From: an uncultured Mucilaginibacter sp.
Lineage (GTDB): Bacteria; Bacteroidota; Bacteroidia; Sphingobacteriales; Sphingobacteriaceae
DNA: 64,000 bases
Direction of reading: 5' to 3'
Assembly: GCF_903893715.1 (NCBI RefSeq)
Contig: NZ_CAITNG010000024.1
Location: forward strand, 124,001-188,000
Under the pieces are notes generated by a model, which worked only from the letters and a program-made list of their open reading frames with translations, was not told the origin of the DNA and searched no databases. A program made the translations under genes and the position numbers. Below are positions 7,463 through 16,068 of the stretch, in pieces. How positions within the stretch are numbered: the first letter of the stretch is position 1; every line of letters starts with the position of its first letter.

Positions 7463-9280
7463 ATGACAGACAATATCGCAGAACAATACAATCAACGTGT
7501 CGCATCGGCACAGCAGCAGGTCGATAAATACAAAAAACTTGTGGATACCTACTCGCTTACCCGATTAGGGCTTTTTTTGTTCTTCGTGTTTATGGTGGTT
7601 GTGGCAGCAACTACGAACGACTATGTCTTGCTGTCGGCTGTGGTTTTGCTTTTTATTGTCGCCTTTGGCTGGATGGTACGCAAGCAGAATGTTCACGAGG
7701 CTCAATTATTGATTTTTCAGAACCTTAAAACCGTTAGCCAAAACGAGTTGGATAGTATGGCTTCCCGTTTAAATATGTATCATACCGGCGAGCAGTTTAA
7801 TAATGAAAAGCATTACTACACTTCCGATCTTGATATTTTTGGTAAAGGTTCATTGTACCAATTGATCAATCGGTCAGCAACAGCGCCGGGTATACTTAAA
7901 CTGGCTGCTTGGCTAAATGCGCCATCAAAAAAGGAAAGTATTATACAAAGGCAGGAGGCTGTTAAAGAGCTGGTCGGCAAAAACGATTGGAAACTGAATT
8001 TCCAGGCATCCATCCTGTTTGCTACAAAGTTGGACGTCAATCATATTAAACATCTGTTTACTTTCCTTCGTTTGCCGATTGATATCCCGCACGAAAAGCT
8101 ATTGGCGGTTTATGTTAAAGTGATACCTTATATTTCGTTGCTCACCATAGCTTCCATTTACTTTTATCATGATGCCATGTACGCCGTTGCGTTTATCGGG
8201 GTGGTGAATGGCCGCATCACTTCCAACTATAGTGAGCAAGTCAAAAAGGCCGATATACTGGCAGGTAAAATGGGTAAAACCCTGGGTAAATATGTCGCTG
8301 TCTTCAAGATGATAGAGGACGAAACCTTTGCATCCGCATACAATGTGGCTATCGCCAATAAGGTGAAGCAGCAGCACAACGGATCGGTATCCAATAATAT
8401 TAAAGCGCTTGCAAATTTGATAACCAACCTTGATGTGAGGCTCAATGTGTTTGTTGGCGCTATTGTTAACCTCCTCTTTTTGTGGAACGTAAAACAGGTT
8501 ATCGGTATCGAAAACTGGAAGCGCGAAAACCACCTGAGCTTGGAAACAGCTTTTGAAACCGTCGCCGAATTTGAAGCCCTGTTTGCTTTAGCAAGCCTGC
8601 ATATCAATTATCCCGAATGGTGCTTCCCCCAAATCGACGAAGGCGACAATTATACGCTATCTGCAAAAAGCATCGCGCATCCGCTCATCAACAGCAATAT
8701 CCGTGTCGCTAACGACTATGATTTGAACGATGCTCTGAAGATCGATATCATCACAGGCTCCAACATGGCCGGCAAGAGTACTTTCCTCCGCACACTGGGC
8801 ATCAATACGGTGCTGGCATTAAGTGGTGCCCCGGTCTGTGCAAAAAGCATGTCGGTTTCGGTGGTTACCATCATAAGCTATATGCGCATCAAAGATTCGC
8901 TGAACGAAAGCACTTCCACTTTTAAAGCCGAACTTGACCGTCTGCAAATGCTCCTGCATGCTGTCGAACATGGCGATAAAGTTTTCTTCCTCATCGACGA
9001 AATGCTGCGCGGTACCAATTCGGTGGATAAATACCGCGGCTCAAAAGCGGTCATTGAGCGGCTCATAAAAAAGAACGGTGTCGGCCTGGTGGCCACGCAC
9101 GACCTGCAAATAGCCCGACTCGAAGATGATCATCCCGGATACATCCGCAACTTCTATTTCGACATTCAGGTTATCGATGGCGAAATGCTATTCGATTACA
9201 AGATAAAACATGGCGAGTGCAAAACGTTCAACGCCTCGTTGTTGCTCAAGCAGATTGGTATAGATGTTGATGCCGTTTAA
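7463..9280 (+). CDS. Membrane-anchored MutS-like ATPase (no mismatch-recognition domain)
   Basis: A MutS-family protein of 605 residues. The C-terminal half has the MutS ATPase domain: Walker A GSNMAGKST (about 431-439), a Walker B region VFFLIDEMLRGTNS (about 505-518) and the switch GLVATHDLQIA. The N-terminal MutS-I mismatch-binding domain is absent. Instead there are two hydrophobic helices (about 34-72) and more hydrophobic segments near 213-240 and 328-345, so it is probably tethered to the inner membrane. Such proteins are annotated 'DNA mismatch repair protein MutS' in Bacteroidota, but a repair role is not supported by the domain layout. Its stop overlaps the convergent T9SS gene by 4 bp. 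Confidence 0.85.
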   Translation: MTDNIAEQYNQRVASAQQQVDKYKKLVDTYSLTRLGLFLFFVFMVVVAATTNDYVLLSAVVLLFIVAFGWMVRKQNVHEAQLLIFQNLKTVSQNELDSMASRLNMYHTGEQFNNEKHYYTSDLDIFGKGSLYQLINRSATAPGILKLAAWLNAPSKKESIIQRQEAVKELVGKNDWKLNFQASILFATKLDVNHIKHLFTFLRLPIDIPHEKLLAVYVKVIPYISLLTIASIYFYHDAMYAVAFIGVVNGRITSNYSEQVKKADILAGKMGKTLGKYVAVFKMIEDETFASAYNVAIANKVKQQHNGSVSNNIKALANLITNLDVRLNVFVGAIVNLLFLWNVKQVIGIENWKRENHLSLETAFETVAEFEALFALASLHINYPEWCFPQIDEGDNYTLSAKSIAHPLINSNIRVANDYDLNDALKIDIITGSNMAGKSTFLRTLGINTVLALSGAPVCAKSMSVSVVTIISYMRIKDSLNESTSTFKAELDRLQMLLHAVEHGDKVFFLIDEMLRGTNSVDKYRGSKAVIERLIKKNGVGLVATHDLQIARLEDDHPGYIRNFYFDIQVIDGEMLFDYKIKHGECKTFNASLLLKQIGIDVDAV

Positions 9281-11829
9281 CGTATCACCGTAACCGAACC
9301 CGATTCTTTTAGCGGGTCGTCGTTCAGCGTAACGGCGTCTATCACATAGTAATAAGTACCTACCGGCACTGCCGAGCCATTGTATAGCCCCGCCCAGTAA
9401 TTGCTTACGTTGGTGCTGTCGAAAAGCCGTGTACCATAACGGTTGAATATTTGCAGATGGTAGGTTTTGAGGTTGGTCATGGTCACCTTAAAGTTGTCGT
9501 TAATACCATCGCCATTTGGCGTAAAGGTATTCGGGATAAAAACAAACACGTTAAACCGAACAGCCAGTTTACCTTCCGAAACACTTTTGCTGCACAGGCC
9601 TTTATTGGTAGCTGTTAACGTAATAGTGTAATCTCCCTTGGTGGTATAATAATGTATAGGGTTTTCTAAGGTTGAGGTAGTCCCATCGCCAAAATTCCAT
9701 AAATAGGTATCAGCATTGGAGGACGTATTGGCGAAGGCTACGCCGTTAGGGAAGTATACAGTTCCCGGGATGGTCGGTATTGCCGTAAAGGAAGCCACCG
9801 GATTGGGTATGATATCAGATGCATTGATGGTTATCGTACCCGCATTGCTCGAGCACAAGCCCTGTGTTATCACCAGCGAATAGGTGCCTGCAACAGCCGG
9901 CCCCGTGGCCGCTATCTTAGCTACCGCAGCCGTCGAACTGAAATTATTTGGCCCGTTCCAAGTGTAGGTGGTCGGCGTCAATTGGGGGGCAGTGCTTAAT
10001 GTGATCGAATCGCCTACACAATACTGCGGCTGGCTTTCGTTTATCAAAGGCACCGGAGGCTTTAAGGGGTTAGTCAATGTTTTCGAAAGCACCGTAACAC
10101 AACCCTTGCTCCCTGTTGCAGTAAGGGTTACAGTTTTTACCCCATAAGTATTGTACGTAACGTTCACCGTATTGCCGTTGATTACCGTTGGCGTGTTTGC
10201 TCCTGCGCCATAATCCCATTGCAGCGAAGTATAGTTTGTTGAGTTATTCACTATCGTGAAATTCTGCTGTGGTGTGCACAGGCTGTTGGCGGTAATGGTA
10301 AAATCATCCACAGGCTTCGTTCCTATATTCACCAATGCGATAGACGCGGTATCACTGGTACATCCAAATTGGGTGGCAAGTAAGCTGTATGTCCCCGCCA
10401 TATTATAGGATGTCAGTGGCACTTTTACCGTCGAAGCCGTACTCGAAAAATTATTTGGCCCTATCCATTGGTAGGTATAGTTCAATTGCGATGGCGTACT
10501 CAACGTCAGCGTATCCAATAAGCAATAAACTTTGTTGATGGTGTCGATAACAGGTTTGGGTGGCTTTAGTCCGACGGTAAAAGTGGTATCGGCTACTATG
10601 GTACAGCCTTGCCCGCCTATGGCTTCCAACACCGCTGTTTTTTGGCCTACCGAGGAATAGGTGACCGCAAAAGGCCCGTTACCTGTAGCGGTTAGTGGCG
10701 TTGCGCCCTCACCAAAGGTCCATTTCAGGCTGGTGTAATTGGTCGACTGGTTGGTGAAGGTAAATACCTGCCCAGCAGTGCACGGTGTGCCGCCCGTTAC
10801 CGTCAAAGCCGCTGTCGGCCCAACAAAAGTACCCGTGCCGCCAAAATCAATGGTAACCCCATTGTTCCCGTTCGAAAAATTATTGATGAGCAAGGCGTAA
10901 ACATGCCCTTTTATCATATTTACAGTAGTATCATAGCCATCGTTGGTAGGCGAACATCCTCCGTATTCTGTGGTATGGGTTTCACCGTCCCTTAGCCCTG
11001 TTTTAAAATAGATCGGGTCCGGTGCTGTGCAATCCACGCCTCGGCTGGCGTCGCAGCGTATGGCATATTGAGAAGCAGGTGTAGCATTGTTGGCAGCAGG
11101 CCCAAGGTCGTATAATACCCAGTCGATATCGTCGGCAATTGGTGCAGTAACCGTAGGGGTGATGGTATAAGTTAGCGAACCGCTTGTAGCTGCCGTCCAT
11201 TTGTACCAGGCGCTGTTAGCTTCAATAGGGCCGTTGCCGCCGCTGTAATCTAAACAAGTGCCCGCCGCTTCCCGGTTATTTAAGCCCGCGCCGGTAACCC
11301 CGGTCTGTGTAAAGCTCGATTTATCGCACAAAACTGAGGCTGTTCCGTAATCCTGGCCAACCTGCAGCACCGGGTTATAGTTGTTGATACACAGTTTAAA
11401 CGTCCCGGTATTGTTATTACTTAACCCATACACCCTGAAATAATAGGTTTGCCCTATAGTCAGACCGCCCTTGTAAAACGTGGTTACAATGCTGCCATTT
11501 GCCGAAGAACCTATAATATTGGTATAGATGTTGGTACTCGCATCATAGGTGTAAATGTCAATTCCCGGCGAGTTTAACGGGTTGGTGCCGTTCGCAGTCG
11601 CGGTAATGCTTACGTCAAAAGCCACCGCTGTAAACTTGAACCATACATCCTTAAACTGGTCGCCCGAAAAAAATGGCGTTGCGCCCACGCTGGTATACTG
11701 CCCGTCGGTCGAACAATATGATTTTACAATGGGCAACAGTGTAGCGTTTGAGGGGTTGTCATTAGCAGGTGCCTGCGCATAAACCGCACCCGAGATAAAG
11801 ACGAAAAGTAATAGGTAGAGTGTCCTCAA
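9277..11829 (-). CDS. Large secreted PKD-domain protein with type B (gliding/T9SS) C-terminal sorting domain
   Basis: A cell-surface or released protein of 850 residues. A signal peptide (1-19, ending VYAQ) leads into a pre-peptidase-like N-terminal domain. Ig/PKD-like repeats follow, each with SLKW-FGEGA or LQWDYGAG elements, and a clear PKD domain near 690-750 (YLWNFGDGTTS). The end is the gliding-motility C-terminal domain IPNTFTPNGDGINDNFKV (about 763-780) with the YNGSAVPVGTYYYVID motif, the type B signal for type IX secretion. The start is TTG at 11829; no better codon gives a signal peptide. It probably has an adhesive or structural role; the ligand is unknown. Confidence 0.88.
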   Translation of the reverse strand: MRTLYLLLFVFISGAVYAQAPANDNPSNATLLPIVKSYCSTDGQYTSVGATPFFSGDQFKDVWFKFTAVAFDVSITATANGTNPLNSPGIDIYTYDASTNIYTNIIGSSANGSIVTTFYKGGLTIGQTYYFRVYGLSNNNTGTFKLCINNYNPVLQVGQDYGTASVLCDKSSFTQTGVTGAGLNNREAAGTCLDYSGGNGPIEANSAWYKWTAATSGSLTYTITPTVTAPIADDIDWVLYDLGPAANNATPASQYAIRCDASRGVDCTAPDPIYFKTGLRDGETHTTEYGGCSPTNDGYDTTVNMIKGHVYALLINNFSNGNNGVTIDFGGTGTFVGPTAALTVTGGTPCTAGQVFTFTNQSTNYTSLKWTFGEGATPLTATGNGPFAVTYSSVGQKTAVLEAIGGQGCTIVADTTFTVGLKPPKPVIDTINKVYCLLDTLTLSTPSQLNYTYQWIGPNNFSSTASTVKVPLTSYNMAGTYSLLATQFGCTSDTASIALVNIGTKPVDDFTITANSLCTPQQNFTIVNNSTNYTSLQWDYGAGANTPTVINGNTVNVTYNTYGVKTVTLTATGSKGCVTVLSKTLTNPLKPPVPLINESQPQYCVGDSITLSTAPQLTPTTYTWNGPNNFSSTAAVAKIAATGPAVAGTYSLVITQGLCSSNAGTITINASDIIPNPVASFTAIPTIPGTVYFPNGVAFANTSSNADTYLWNFGDGTTSTLENPIHYYTTKGDYTITLTATNKGLCSKSVSEGKLAVRFNVFVFIPNTFTPNGDGINDNFKVTMTNLKTYHLQIFNRYGTRLFDSTNVSNYWAGLYNGSAVPVGTYYYVIDAVTLNDDPLKESGSVTVIR

Positions 11830-11917
11830 AGCGCCAATGGTCTATTTGCTTATATCCTTTAACGAAAAAAGGCCTGATTTATGTTTAACCCGGTTAATTT
11901 ATGCCCAAACATAACAA

Positions 11918-11946
11918 AGTCCCGCCGTTTTTCAACAGGCAGGACT
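11918..11946 (-). terminator. Probable recA terminator hairpin
   Basis: AGTCC-C-GCC (11918-11926) pairs with GGC-A-GGACT (11938-11946) around an 11-nt loop, 25 bp beyond the recA stop on the minus strand. The T-run is short, so it is a moderate candidate. Confidence 0.55.
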
Positions 11947-11970
11947 ACACATTGTTTATTAACTAAAAAC

Positions 11971-12978
11971 TTACACTTTTTCCAGCTTATCGCCGGTAAC
12001 AACCTCTTTTATCTTGGCTTCCAGTTCTTCCATTAGCTCGGGGTTGTCCAGTATCAATTGTTTAACGGCATCGCGGCCCTGGCCCAGGCGGGTATCGCCA
12101 TAGCTAAACCATGAACCTGCTTTTTTGATCACATCATACTCCACACCCAGGTCGATGATCTCGCCTGCTTTTGATATGCCTTCGCCAAACATGATGTCAA
12201 ACTCGGCTATCCTGAATGGCGGGGCCACTTTGTTTTTAACGATTTTCACTTTTACGCGGTTGCCCGATACCTCTTCAGTGTCTTTTATCTGCGATACCCT
12301 GCGGATATCCAAACGCACCGAAGCATAAAACTTCAAAGCGTTACCACCGGTAGTGGTTTCGGGGTTACCGAACATCACACCGATCTTCTCACGTAATTGG
12401 TTGATGAATATACAGCAACAACCTGTTTTGCTAATGGTACCGGTTAGCTTACGCAAGGCTTGCGACATCAATCTGGCCTGTAAGCCCATTTTCGAGTCGC
12501 CCATTTCACCTTCTATCTCGCTTTTTGGCACCAATGCCGCAACCGAGTCGATCACGATGATATCAATTGCGCCCGAGCGGATCAGGTTATCGGCAATTTC
12601 CAAAGCTTGTTCACCATTGTCCGGTTGCGATATCAGCAGGTTCTCTACGTCAACACCCAGCTTTTTGGCGTAGTACTTATCAAAAGCATGTTCCGCATCA
12701 ATAAAGGCGGCAATACCACCTTGTTTTTGCGATTCGGCAATGGCATGTATGGCCAAGGTGGTTTTACCCGACGATTCAGGCCCGTATATCTCAATCACCC
12801 TACCTTTTGGCAAACCGCCAACACCCAGGGCAATATCCAATCCTAACGACCCGGTCGAAATCACTTCCAAAGCTTCAATGGCGCTATCGCCAAGCTTCAT
12901 AATGGTGCCTTTTCCGTATGATTTTTCAAGCTTATCTAAGGTAAGCTGTAATGCTTTTAATTTTTCTACGCTGCTCAT
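11971..12978 (-). CDS. recA: Recombinase RecA
   Basis: The bacterial recombinase (335 residues) that forms ATP-dependent filaments on single-stranded DNA, drives strand exchange and stimulates SOS cleavage. Seen: Walker [10 protein letters not shown] (about 66-74), FIDAEHAFD, Walker [14 protein letters not shown], the loop-2 region [21 protein letters not shown] and a C-terminal acidic domain. Length and order are normal, and no intein is present. A TAnnTTTG element sits just upstream. No LexA box was recognised. The neighbours are unrelated, so it seems to be transcribed alone. Confidence 0.98.
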   Translation of the reverse strand: MSSVEKLKALQLTLDKLEKSYGKGTIMKLGDSAIEALEVISTGSLGLDIALGVGGLPKGRVIEIYGPESSGKTTLAIHAIAESQKQGGIAAFIDAEHAFDKYYAKKLGVDVENLLISQPDNGEQALEIADNLIRSGAIDIIVIDSVAALVPKSEIEGEMGDSKMGLQARLMSQALRKLTGTISKTGCCCIFINQLREKIGVMFGNPETTTGGNALKFYASVRLDIRRVSQIKDTEEVSGNRVKVKIVKNKVAPPFRIAEFDIMFGEGISKAGEIIDLGVEYDVIKKAGSWFSYGDTRLGQGRDAVKQLILDNPELMEELEAKIKEVVTGDKLEKV

Positions 12979-12995
12979 ATGCTAATTGTATAAAA

Positions 12996-13003
12996 CAAAA
13001 TTA
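12996..13003 (-). promoter_or_regulatory. recA -7 promoter element
   Basis: TAATTTTG on the minus strand matches TAnnTTTG exactly and lies 17 nt before the recA ATG. No convincing -33 TTTG was found at the usual distance. Confidence 0.5.
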
Positions 13004-13070
13004 CTAATAATATTGGTAATTACTAATTTTTTTGGTAAAATATTTTTTTATTGTTTTTTGGCCTTCAACT

Positions 13071-13408
13071 ATGGGTAAATATGGGTGTCGTTTCAATGTG
13101 CGAATTTACAAATGTGCGCATATGCAAATAAAAAATGACTCCATGACCAATGCCCAATGACAAAAAATCCCATGCGTAAATATGGGTATTTTCAATTTCG
13201 AATTTTCTTTCTCGACTCATAAACACAAACCGCAAATATGGGTACAATAAAAAAACATCTTCCATTTTACATCTTCCGTCTTCCGTCACCGCCTATGGGT
13301 AAATATGGGTGTTCTCAAAGAATATTTATTCCATCTTCCTCCCGATAGCCATCGGGATGCCATTTTACATCTTCCATCACCGCCTATGGGCATTTATGGG
13401 TATTCTTT
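13071..13408 (+). repeat. 76-bp-type repeat cluster, locus 2
   Basis: The 518-bp gap between recA and nth holds this cluster. GGGT blocks 10 bp apart occur at 13073/13083, 13297/13307 and 13388/13398 (partial ones near 13184 and 13240). They are followed by TTCTCAAAGAATATTT at 13310-13325 and a variant at 13401. Between them lie TTCCATCTTCC-type tracts, the complement of locus 1 at 4.5 kb. A 16-bp palindrome (CCCGATAGCCATCGGG, about 13341-13356) interrupts one unit; without it the last spacing is close to 75 bp. An 18-bp word at 13188-13205 is shared with an in-frame repeat in bshC. Confidence 0.7.
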
Positions 13409-13496
13409 CAAATAACAAATCGGTGAAATCAACCAAAATAAATCGGTGAAATCCAGCAATACAAATATACGAAAATCAGCCTTGATAACCCAATAA

Positions 13497-14246
13497 CTAC
13501 ACCGCCCTTTTCTTCAACTCCTTACCAATCGCATCCAGTTTCTTTTTCTTTTTGGCCAAGTCGGCTTTGCGTTTAACGGCAGCCTCAGCTTTTTGCAAAT
13601 AAGCCTCGGTATGCGTAATTTCATAATACTTGCAAAACCATGTTAGCGGACAAACTTCACATTTCGGGCTGCGCGCCAAACAGGTATAGCGACCGTGTAA
13701 TATCAGCCAGTGGTGGGCAATGGCTAAAGTTTCCTGCGGCAGGTATTTTACCAATTGTTTTTCTACGGCCAATGGGGTAGTGGCCTTGGTGGTGAGCCCG
13801 ATGCGGTTGGATACCCTGAATACGTGTGTATCTACCGCTATGGCCGGCATATCGTAAACCACGCTGGCTATCACATTGGCGGTTTTGCGGCCCACACCGG
13901 GCAGTTTTTGCAAATCGTTTACATCGCTGGGTACCTGGCTGCCAAAATCGGTAACCAGCATTTTGGCCATGCCTACCAGGTGTTTGGCTTTGTTGTTGGG
14001 ATAACTTACACTGCGGATGTAGCCAAAAACCTCATCCGCGTCCGATGCGGCCAGCAACTCGGGTGTCGGGAATTTGGTGAACAGGGCAGGGGTAACCTGG
14101 TTGATGCGCTTATCGGTACATTGTGCCGATAGGATAACGGCCACCAGTAATTGAAAAGGGTTGGTATAATGCAGTTCGGTAACTGCATCGGGTTGGTGCT
14201 TGCTGAAATAGTCTACAAAATGCTGGTAACGTTCTTTTTTAAGCAT
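13497..14246 (-). CDS. nth: Endonuclease III (DNA glycosylase/AP lyase)
   Basis: A bifunctional glycosylase that removes oxidised pyrimidines and nicks the abasic site by beta-elimination. Seen: the helix-hairpin-helix LPGVGRKTANVI (115-126) with the catalytic Lys121, catalytic Asp139 in VDTHVFRVS, and the [4Fe-4S] cysteines C189, C196, C199 and C205 (C-x6-C-x2-C-x5-C). The C-terminus carries an extra Lys/Ala-rich helix (about 215-249) that most homologues lack. ATG at 14246 is preferred over TTG at 14261. A perfect -7 box sits 3 nt upstream, so the mRNA may be leaderless. Confidence 0.95.
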   Translation of the reverse strand: MLKKERYQHFVDYFSKHQPDAVTELHYTNPFQLLVAVILSAQCTDKRINQVTPALFTKFPTPELLAASDADEVFGYIRSVSYPNNKAKHLVGMAKMLVTDFGSQVPSDVNDLQKLPGVGRKTANVIASVVYDMPAIAVDTHVFRVSNRIGLTTKATTPLAVEKQLVKYLPQETLAIAHHWLILHGRYTCLARSPKCEVCPLTWFCKYYEITHTEAYLQKAEAAVKRKADLAKKKKKLDAIGKELKKRAV

Positions 14247-14249
14247 TTG

Positions 14250-14257
14250 CAAATATA
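14250..14257 (-). promoter_or_regulatory. nth -7 promoter element next to the ATG
   Basis: TATATTTG on the minus strand matches TAnnTTTG, only 3 nt before the nth ATG at 14246. This suggests transcription starts at or within the start codon. Confidence 0.5.
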
Positions 14258-14286
14258 ACAACAGCCGCTAAAGCGCGGCCATGCTA

Positions 14287-14496
14287 TTATTTTTCCGAAG
14301 GGTAATTTTCAGAGTAAGTCAATATGCTTTGTAACGTTTCTTTTTTGGGATTCCGTTGCAGACTGTTAAGCCCCGTAACGAGCGAATTATAGAAAGCTAC
14401 TTCTTCCGGTCCCAAGGCTGTTGTTGCATAACCCATCTGTTCCATGTCTGTGTCATTAGTGGTTATGGTTGAGGTTTTTGTAAAGGTTGCTATCAT
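14287..14496 (-). CDS. Small hypothetical protein (69 residues)
   Basis: A short ATG-initiated frame upstream of nth on the same strand, 40 bp before the nth start. The product is hydrophilic with a Thr-rich N-terminus and a helical C-terminal part (GPEEVAFYNSLVTGL). It has no signal peptide or membrane segment, and I do not recognise a family. Support comes from the clean ATG and tight packing with nth. A small hairpin (GCCGC/GCGGC, about 14264-14279) follows its stop. Two LacI-type operator-like sites lie about 150 bp upstream. It may be real but is not proven. Confidence 0.5.
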   Translation of the reverse strand: MIATFTKTSTITTNDTDMEQMGYATTALGPEEVAFYNSLVTGLNSLQRNPKKETLQSILTYSENYPSEK

Positions 14497-14550
14497 ACGC
14501 TTCGTTAATTTTAGAAATTAAACGAAAGCTACGATGAATTATTTTACAAT

Positions 14551-14581
14551 TTCATCTTTTTTTCATCTTTTTTTCATCTTC
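14551..14581. repeat. 11-bp tandem repeat (TTCATCTTTTT)
   Basis: Nearly three tandem copies of an 11-bp T-rich unit lie in the 285-bp gap upstream of the small ORF. The TTCATCTT word recurs in the palindrome at 14685-14709. Confidence 0.65.
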
Positions 14582-14643
14582 GTTCATTATACGGGGAATG
14601 CGAAGCGAAAATGTGCCTTTGCAGCTAAATAGAGGCATATCAA

Positions 14644-14685
14644 TGCAAACGCTTATTGTACCACATTGTTATGCAAACGCTTACA
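14644..14685. promoter_or_regulatory. Paired LacI/cre-like operator sites
   Basis: TGCAAACGCTTACA at 14672-14685 fits the LacI-family/cre pattern TGNAANCGNTTNCA completely. TGCAAACGCTTATT at 14644-14657 fits except for its last two bases. The copies are 28 bp apart, on the same face of the helix to within about a third of a turn. The regulated gene is most likely the small ORF at 14287-14496. Confidence 0.4.
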
Positions 14686-14709
14686 ATTTTTCATCTTAGA
14701 TGAAAAATT
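14685..14709. promoter_or_regulatory. 12-bp perfect inverted repeat, 1-nt spacer
   Basis: AATTTTTCATCT (14685-14696) and AGATGAAAAATT (14698-14709) are perfect complements around one base. It touches the second cre-like site. It could be an operator, or part of the 3' end of the gene ending at 14782. Confidence 0.45.
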
Positions 14710-14781
14710 AATTACAGCGATAACATTAATTTAATATTGATGTCCCCGTAGATTCTCTTGAAAAGGACCCTGCGCTGGGAT

Positions 14782-15468
14782 TTAATTATTGATGAAGTTA
14801 TTTTTGAAAAGATTATAACTACTCTCTGAGTCAAATTCCTTCAAAGCTTCATTTTTTTCATTGACCAGATAATAGTAAGTAAATCTGCCACCAGCCCCTT
14901 TAATCTCATTTCTACCTATTAAGAATAGACCTTTATAGGAACCTCTTTTTATAAGTTCGAATTTATCAGCAGGAAATATTTTACTCCATTTGCCAGTAGC
15001 TAAGTCGACTTTTACCAGTTCATTACCCGTAGCATAGCACTCTGTAGTAAAATAAACCTGTTGTTCATCTAAAGAAAGGGTTAGGTTTTGAATGCCTAAA
15101 ATATAGTATGTAAAAGCCAACCCATCTTGGTATGGCTTTTTCTCTGTAATTGTTGTTTCAATAAGAGAACCACAATTTACTTTCATTATTTTTTTAACTT
15201 TTGGATTATTAGCATCACCACCTGCATTTCTTACAAAAAGTACTGCATTTTCATTTCTTAGAATTATTGGAGATGAGTCAGAACTATTAAATGTCAATTG
15301 CTTTATTGATTTATCAGCATAGCTTACAAAAACATTGGAGTTTTCAATGTAAGCAGAAACAATGTTTGATTTTTTTTGAATATTAAAATTAATGCTAAAG
15401 TTTGAACTTCGAGCGTTTACGGTTTGTCCCATTAGAATAAGGCAGGAAAGAATTAATAATTTTTTCAT
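14782..15468 (-). CDS. Secreted hypothetical protein, possible beta-propeller
   Basis: A predicted exported protein of 228 residues. A signal peptide (MKKLLILSCLILMGQTVNA) is followed by beta-rich sequence with repeated patterns such as NVFVSYADKSIKQLTF and QVYFTTECYATGNELVKVDLATGKW, which look like WD/YVTN-type blades. No catalytic motif is seen. Base composition is clearly more AT-rich than the flanking housekeeping genes, suggesting acquired DNA. ATG at 15468 is preferred over a GTG at 15477. It probably forms a unit with the lipoprotein gene 36 bp upstream. I do not recognise the family. Confidence 0.65.
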   Translation of the reverse strand: MKKLLILSCLILMGQTVNARSSNFSINFNIQKKSNIVSAYIENSNVFVSYADKSIKQLTFNSSDSSPIILRNENAVLFVRNAGGDANNPKVKKIMKVNCGSLIETTITEKKPYQDGLAFTYYILGIQNLTLSLDEQQVYFTTECYATGNELVKVDLATGKWSKIFPADKFELIKRGSYKGLFLIGRNEIKGAGGRFTYYYLVNEKNEALKEFDSESSYNLFKNNFINN

Positions 15469-15504
15469 TTTTCTCACTTTTAATTTACTTTAATAGGATA
15501 TGGT

Positions 15505-15879
15505 TTAATATCTTGTTGCATCAATTACACCCACGGATAAGTTGCCCAAACTTTGATACCCTGTACCTTTAAGATTAACTTTCAACAAATGCCCGGCATT
15601 TAAGTATTCGTAAACTGTATAATAATTACTCGCCATTACTGTATTGGTTTTTGAGTAATATTTTACAACTAACTTTACATCCTTGTAATTAATGGAATTA
15701 CTTTTATTCACTATAGTGGCTGTTATGGTAAGGCCATTGTCGAATAAATGGCCATGATATTTTATATCATATGCTTGTAGATCATCCTTAGCCACATGAA
15801 CTGGCCAATTAATTGGTTGATTTGAATTACCACAAGAAATAAATAGGGCTGATAAAATTATCACTGATAATATTTTCAT
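15505..15879 (-). CDS. Small lipoprotein, hypothetical
   Basis: A lipoprotein of 124 residues with a lipobox at LFISC (lipid on Cys16) after a short hydrophobic signal. The mature part has a single beta-sandwich-like region (NGLTITATIVNKSNSINYKDVKLVVKYYS spread over about 48-76), which resembles small FxLYD/immunoglobulin-like domains. It is AT-rich like the neighbouring 14782-15468 gene, with which it probably forms an operon. Function is unknown. Confidence 0.65.
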   Translation of the reverse strand: MKILSVIILSALFISCGNSNQPINWPVHVAKDDLQAYDIKYHGHLFDNGLTITATIVNKSNSINYKDVKLVVKYYSKTNTVMASNYYTVYEYLNAGHLLKVNLKGTGYQSLGNLSVGVIDATRY

Positions 15880-15952
15880 AGAATAAAAATAGAAATTATT
15901 TAGATTGTATCACCAACCCTGCATGGAAATAAGGACTCAAAGATTATATAAT

Positions 15953-16000
15953 ATCTCCGCGCCCCTCTGCGCTTCCCCTCTCCGTGCCCTCTGTGGTTAA
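15953..16000. repeat. CTCTGCGC / CTCTGTGGTTAA dispersed-type repeat
   Basis: The C-rich tract CTCCGCG...CTCTGCGC...CTCTGTGGTTAA between the lipoprotein and sigma-factor genes resembles a word family scattered in several phyla. A partial relative (CGCCCTCTGCGCTTTGCC) is at 34562-34580 in this window. Confidence 0.5.
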
Positions 16001-16011
16001 AAGCTTTTAAA

Positions 16012-16044
16012 CAAAAAACGCCGGACAATTTAATATCCGGCGTT
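16012..16044 (-). terminator. Rho-independent terminator of the ECF sigma gene
   Basis: Perfect 9-bp stem AACGCCGGA (16017-16025) / TCCGGCGTT (16036-16044) followed on the minus strand by a T-run, 25 bp past the sigma-factor stop. Confidence 0.85.
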
Positions 16045-16068
16045 CAAATATCTATAAACAGGCTTTTC

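Noticed and set aside
8099-8533. 144-residue minus-strand frame inside the MutS-like gene
   Set aside because: Opposite-strand shadow with no start context or motif.
13065-13289. 74-residue minus-strand frame in the recA-nth gap
   Set aside because: Made of GGAAGAT and GGGT repeats; no promoter or family signal.
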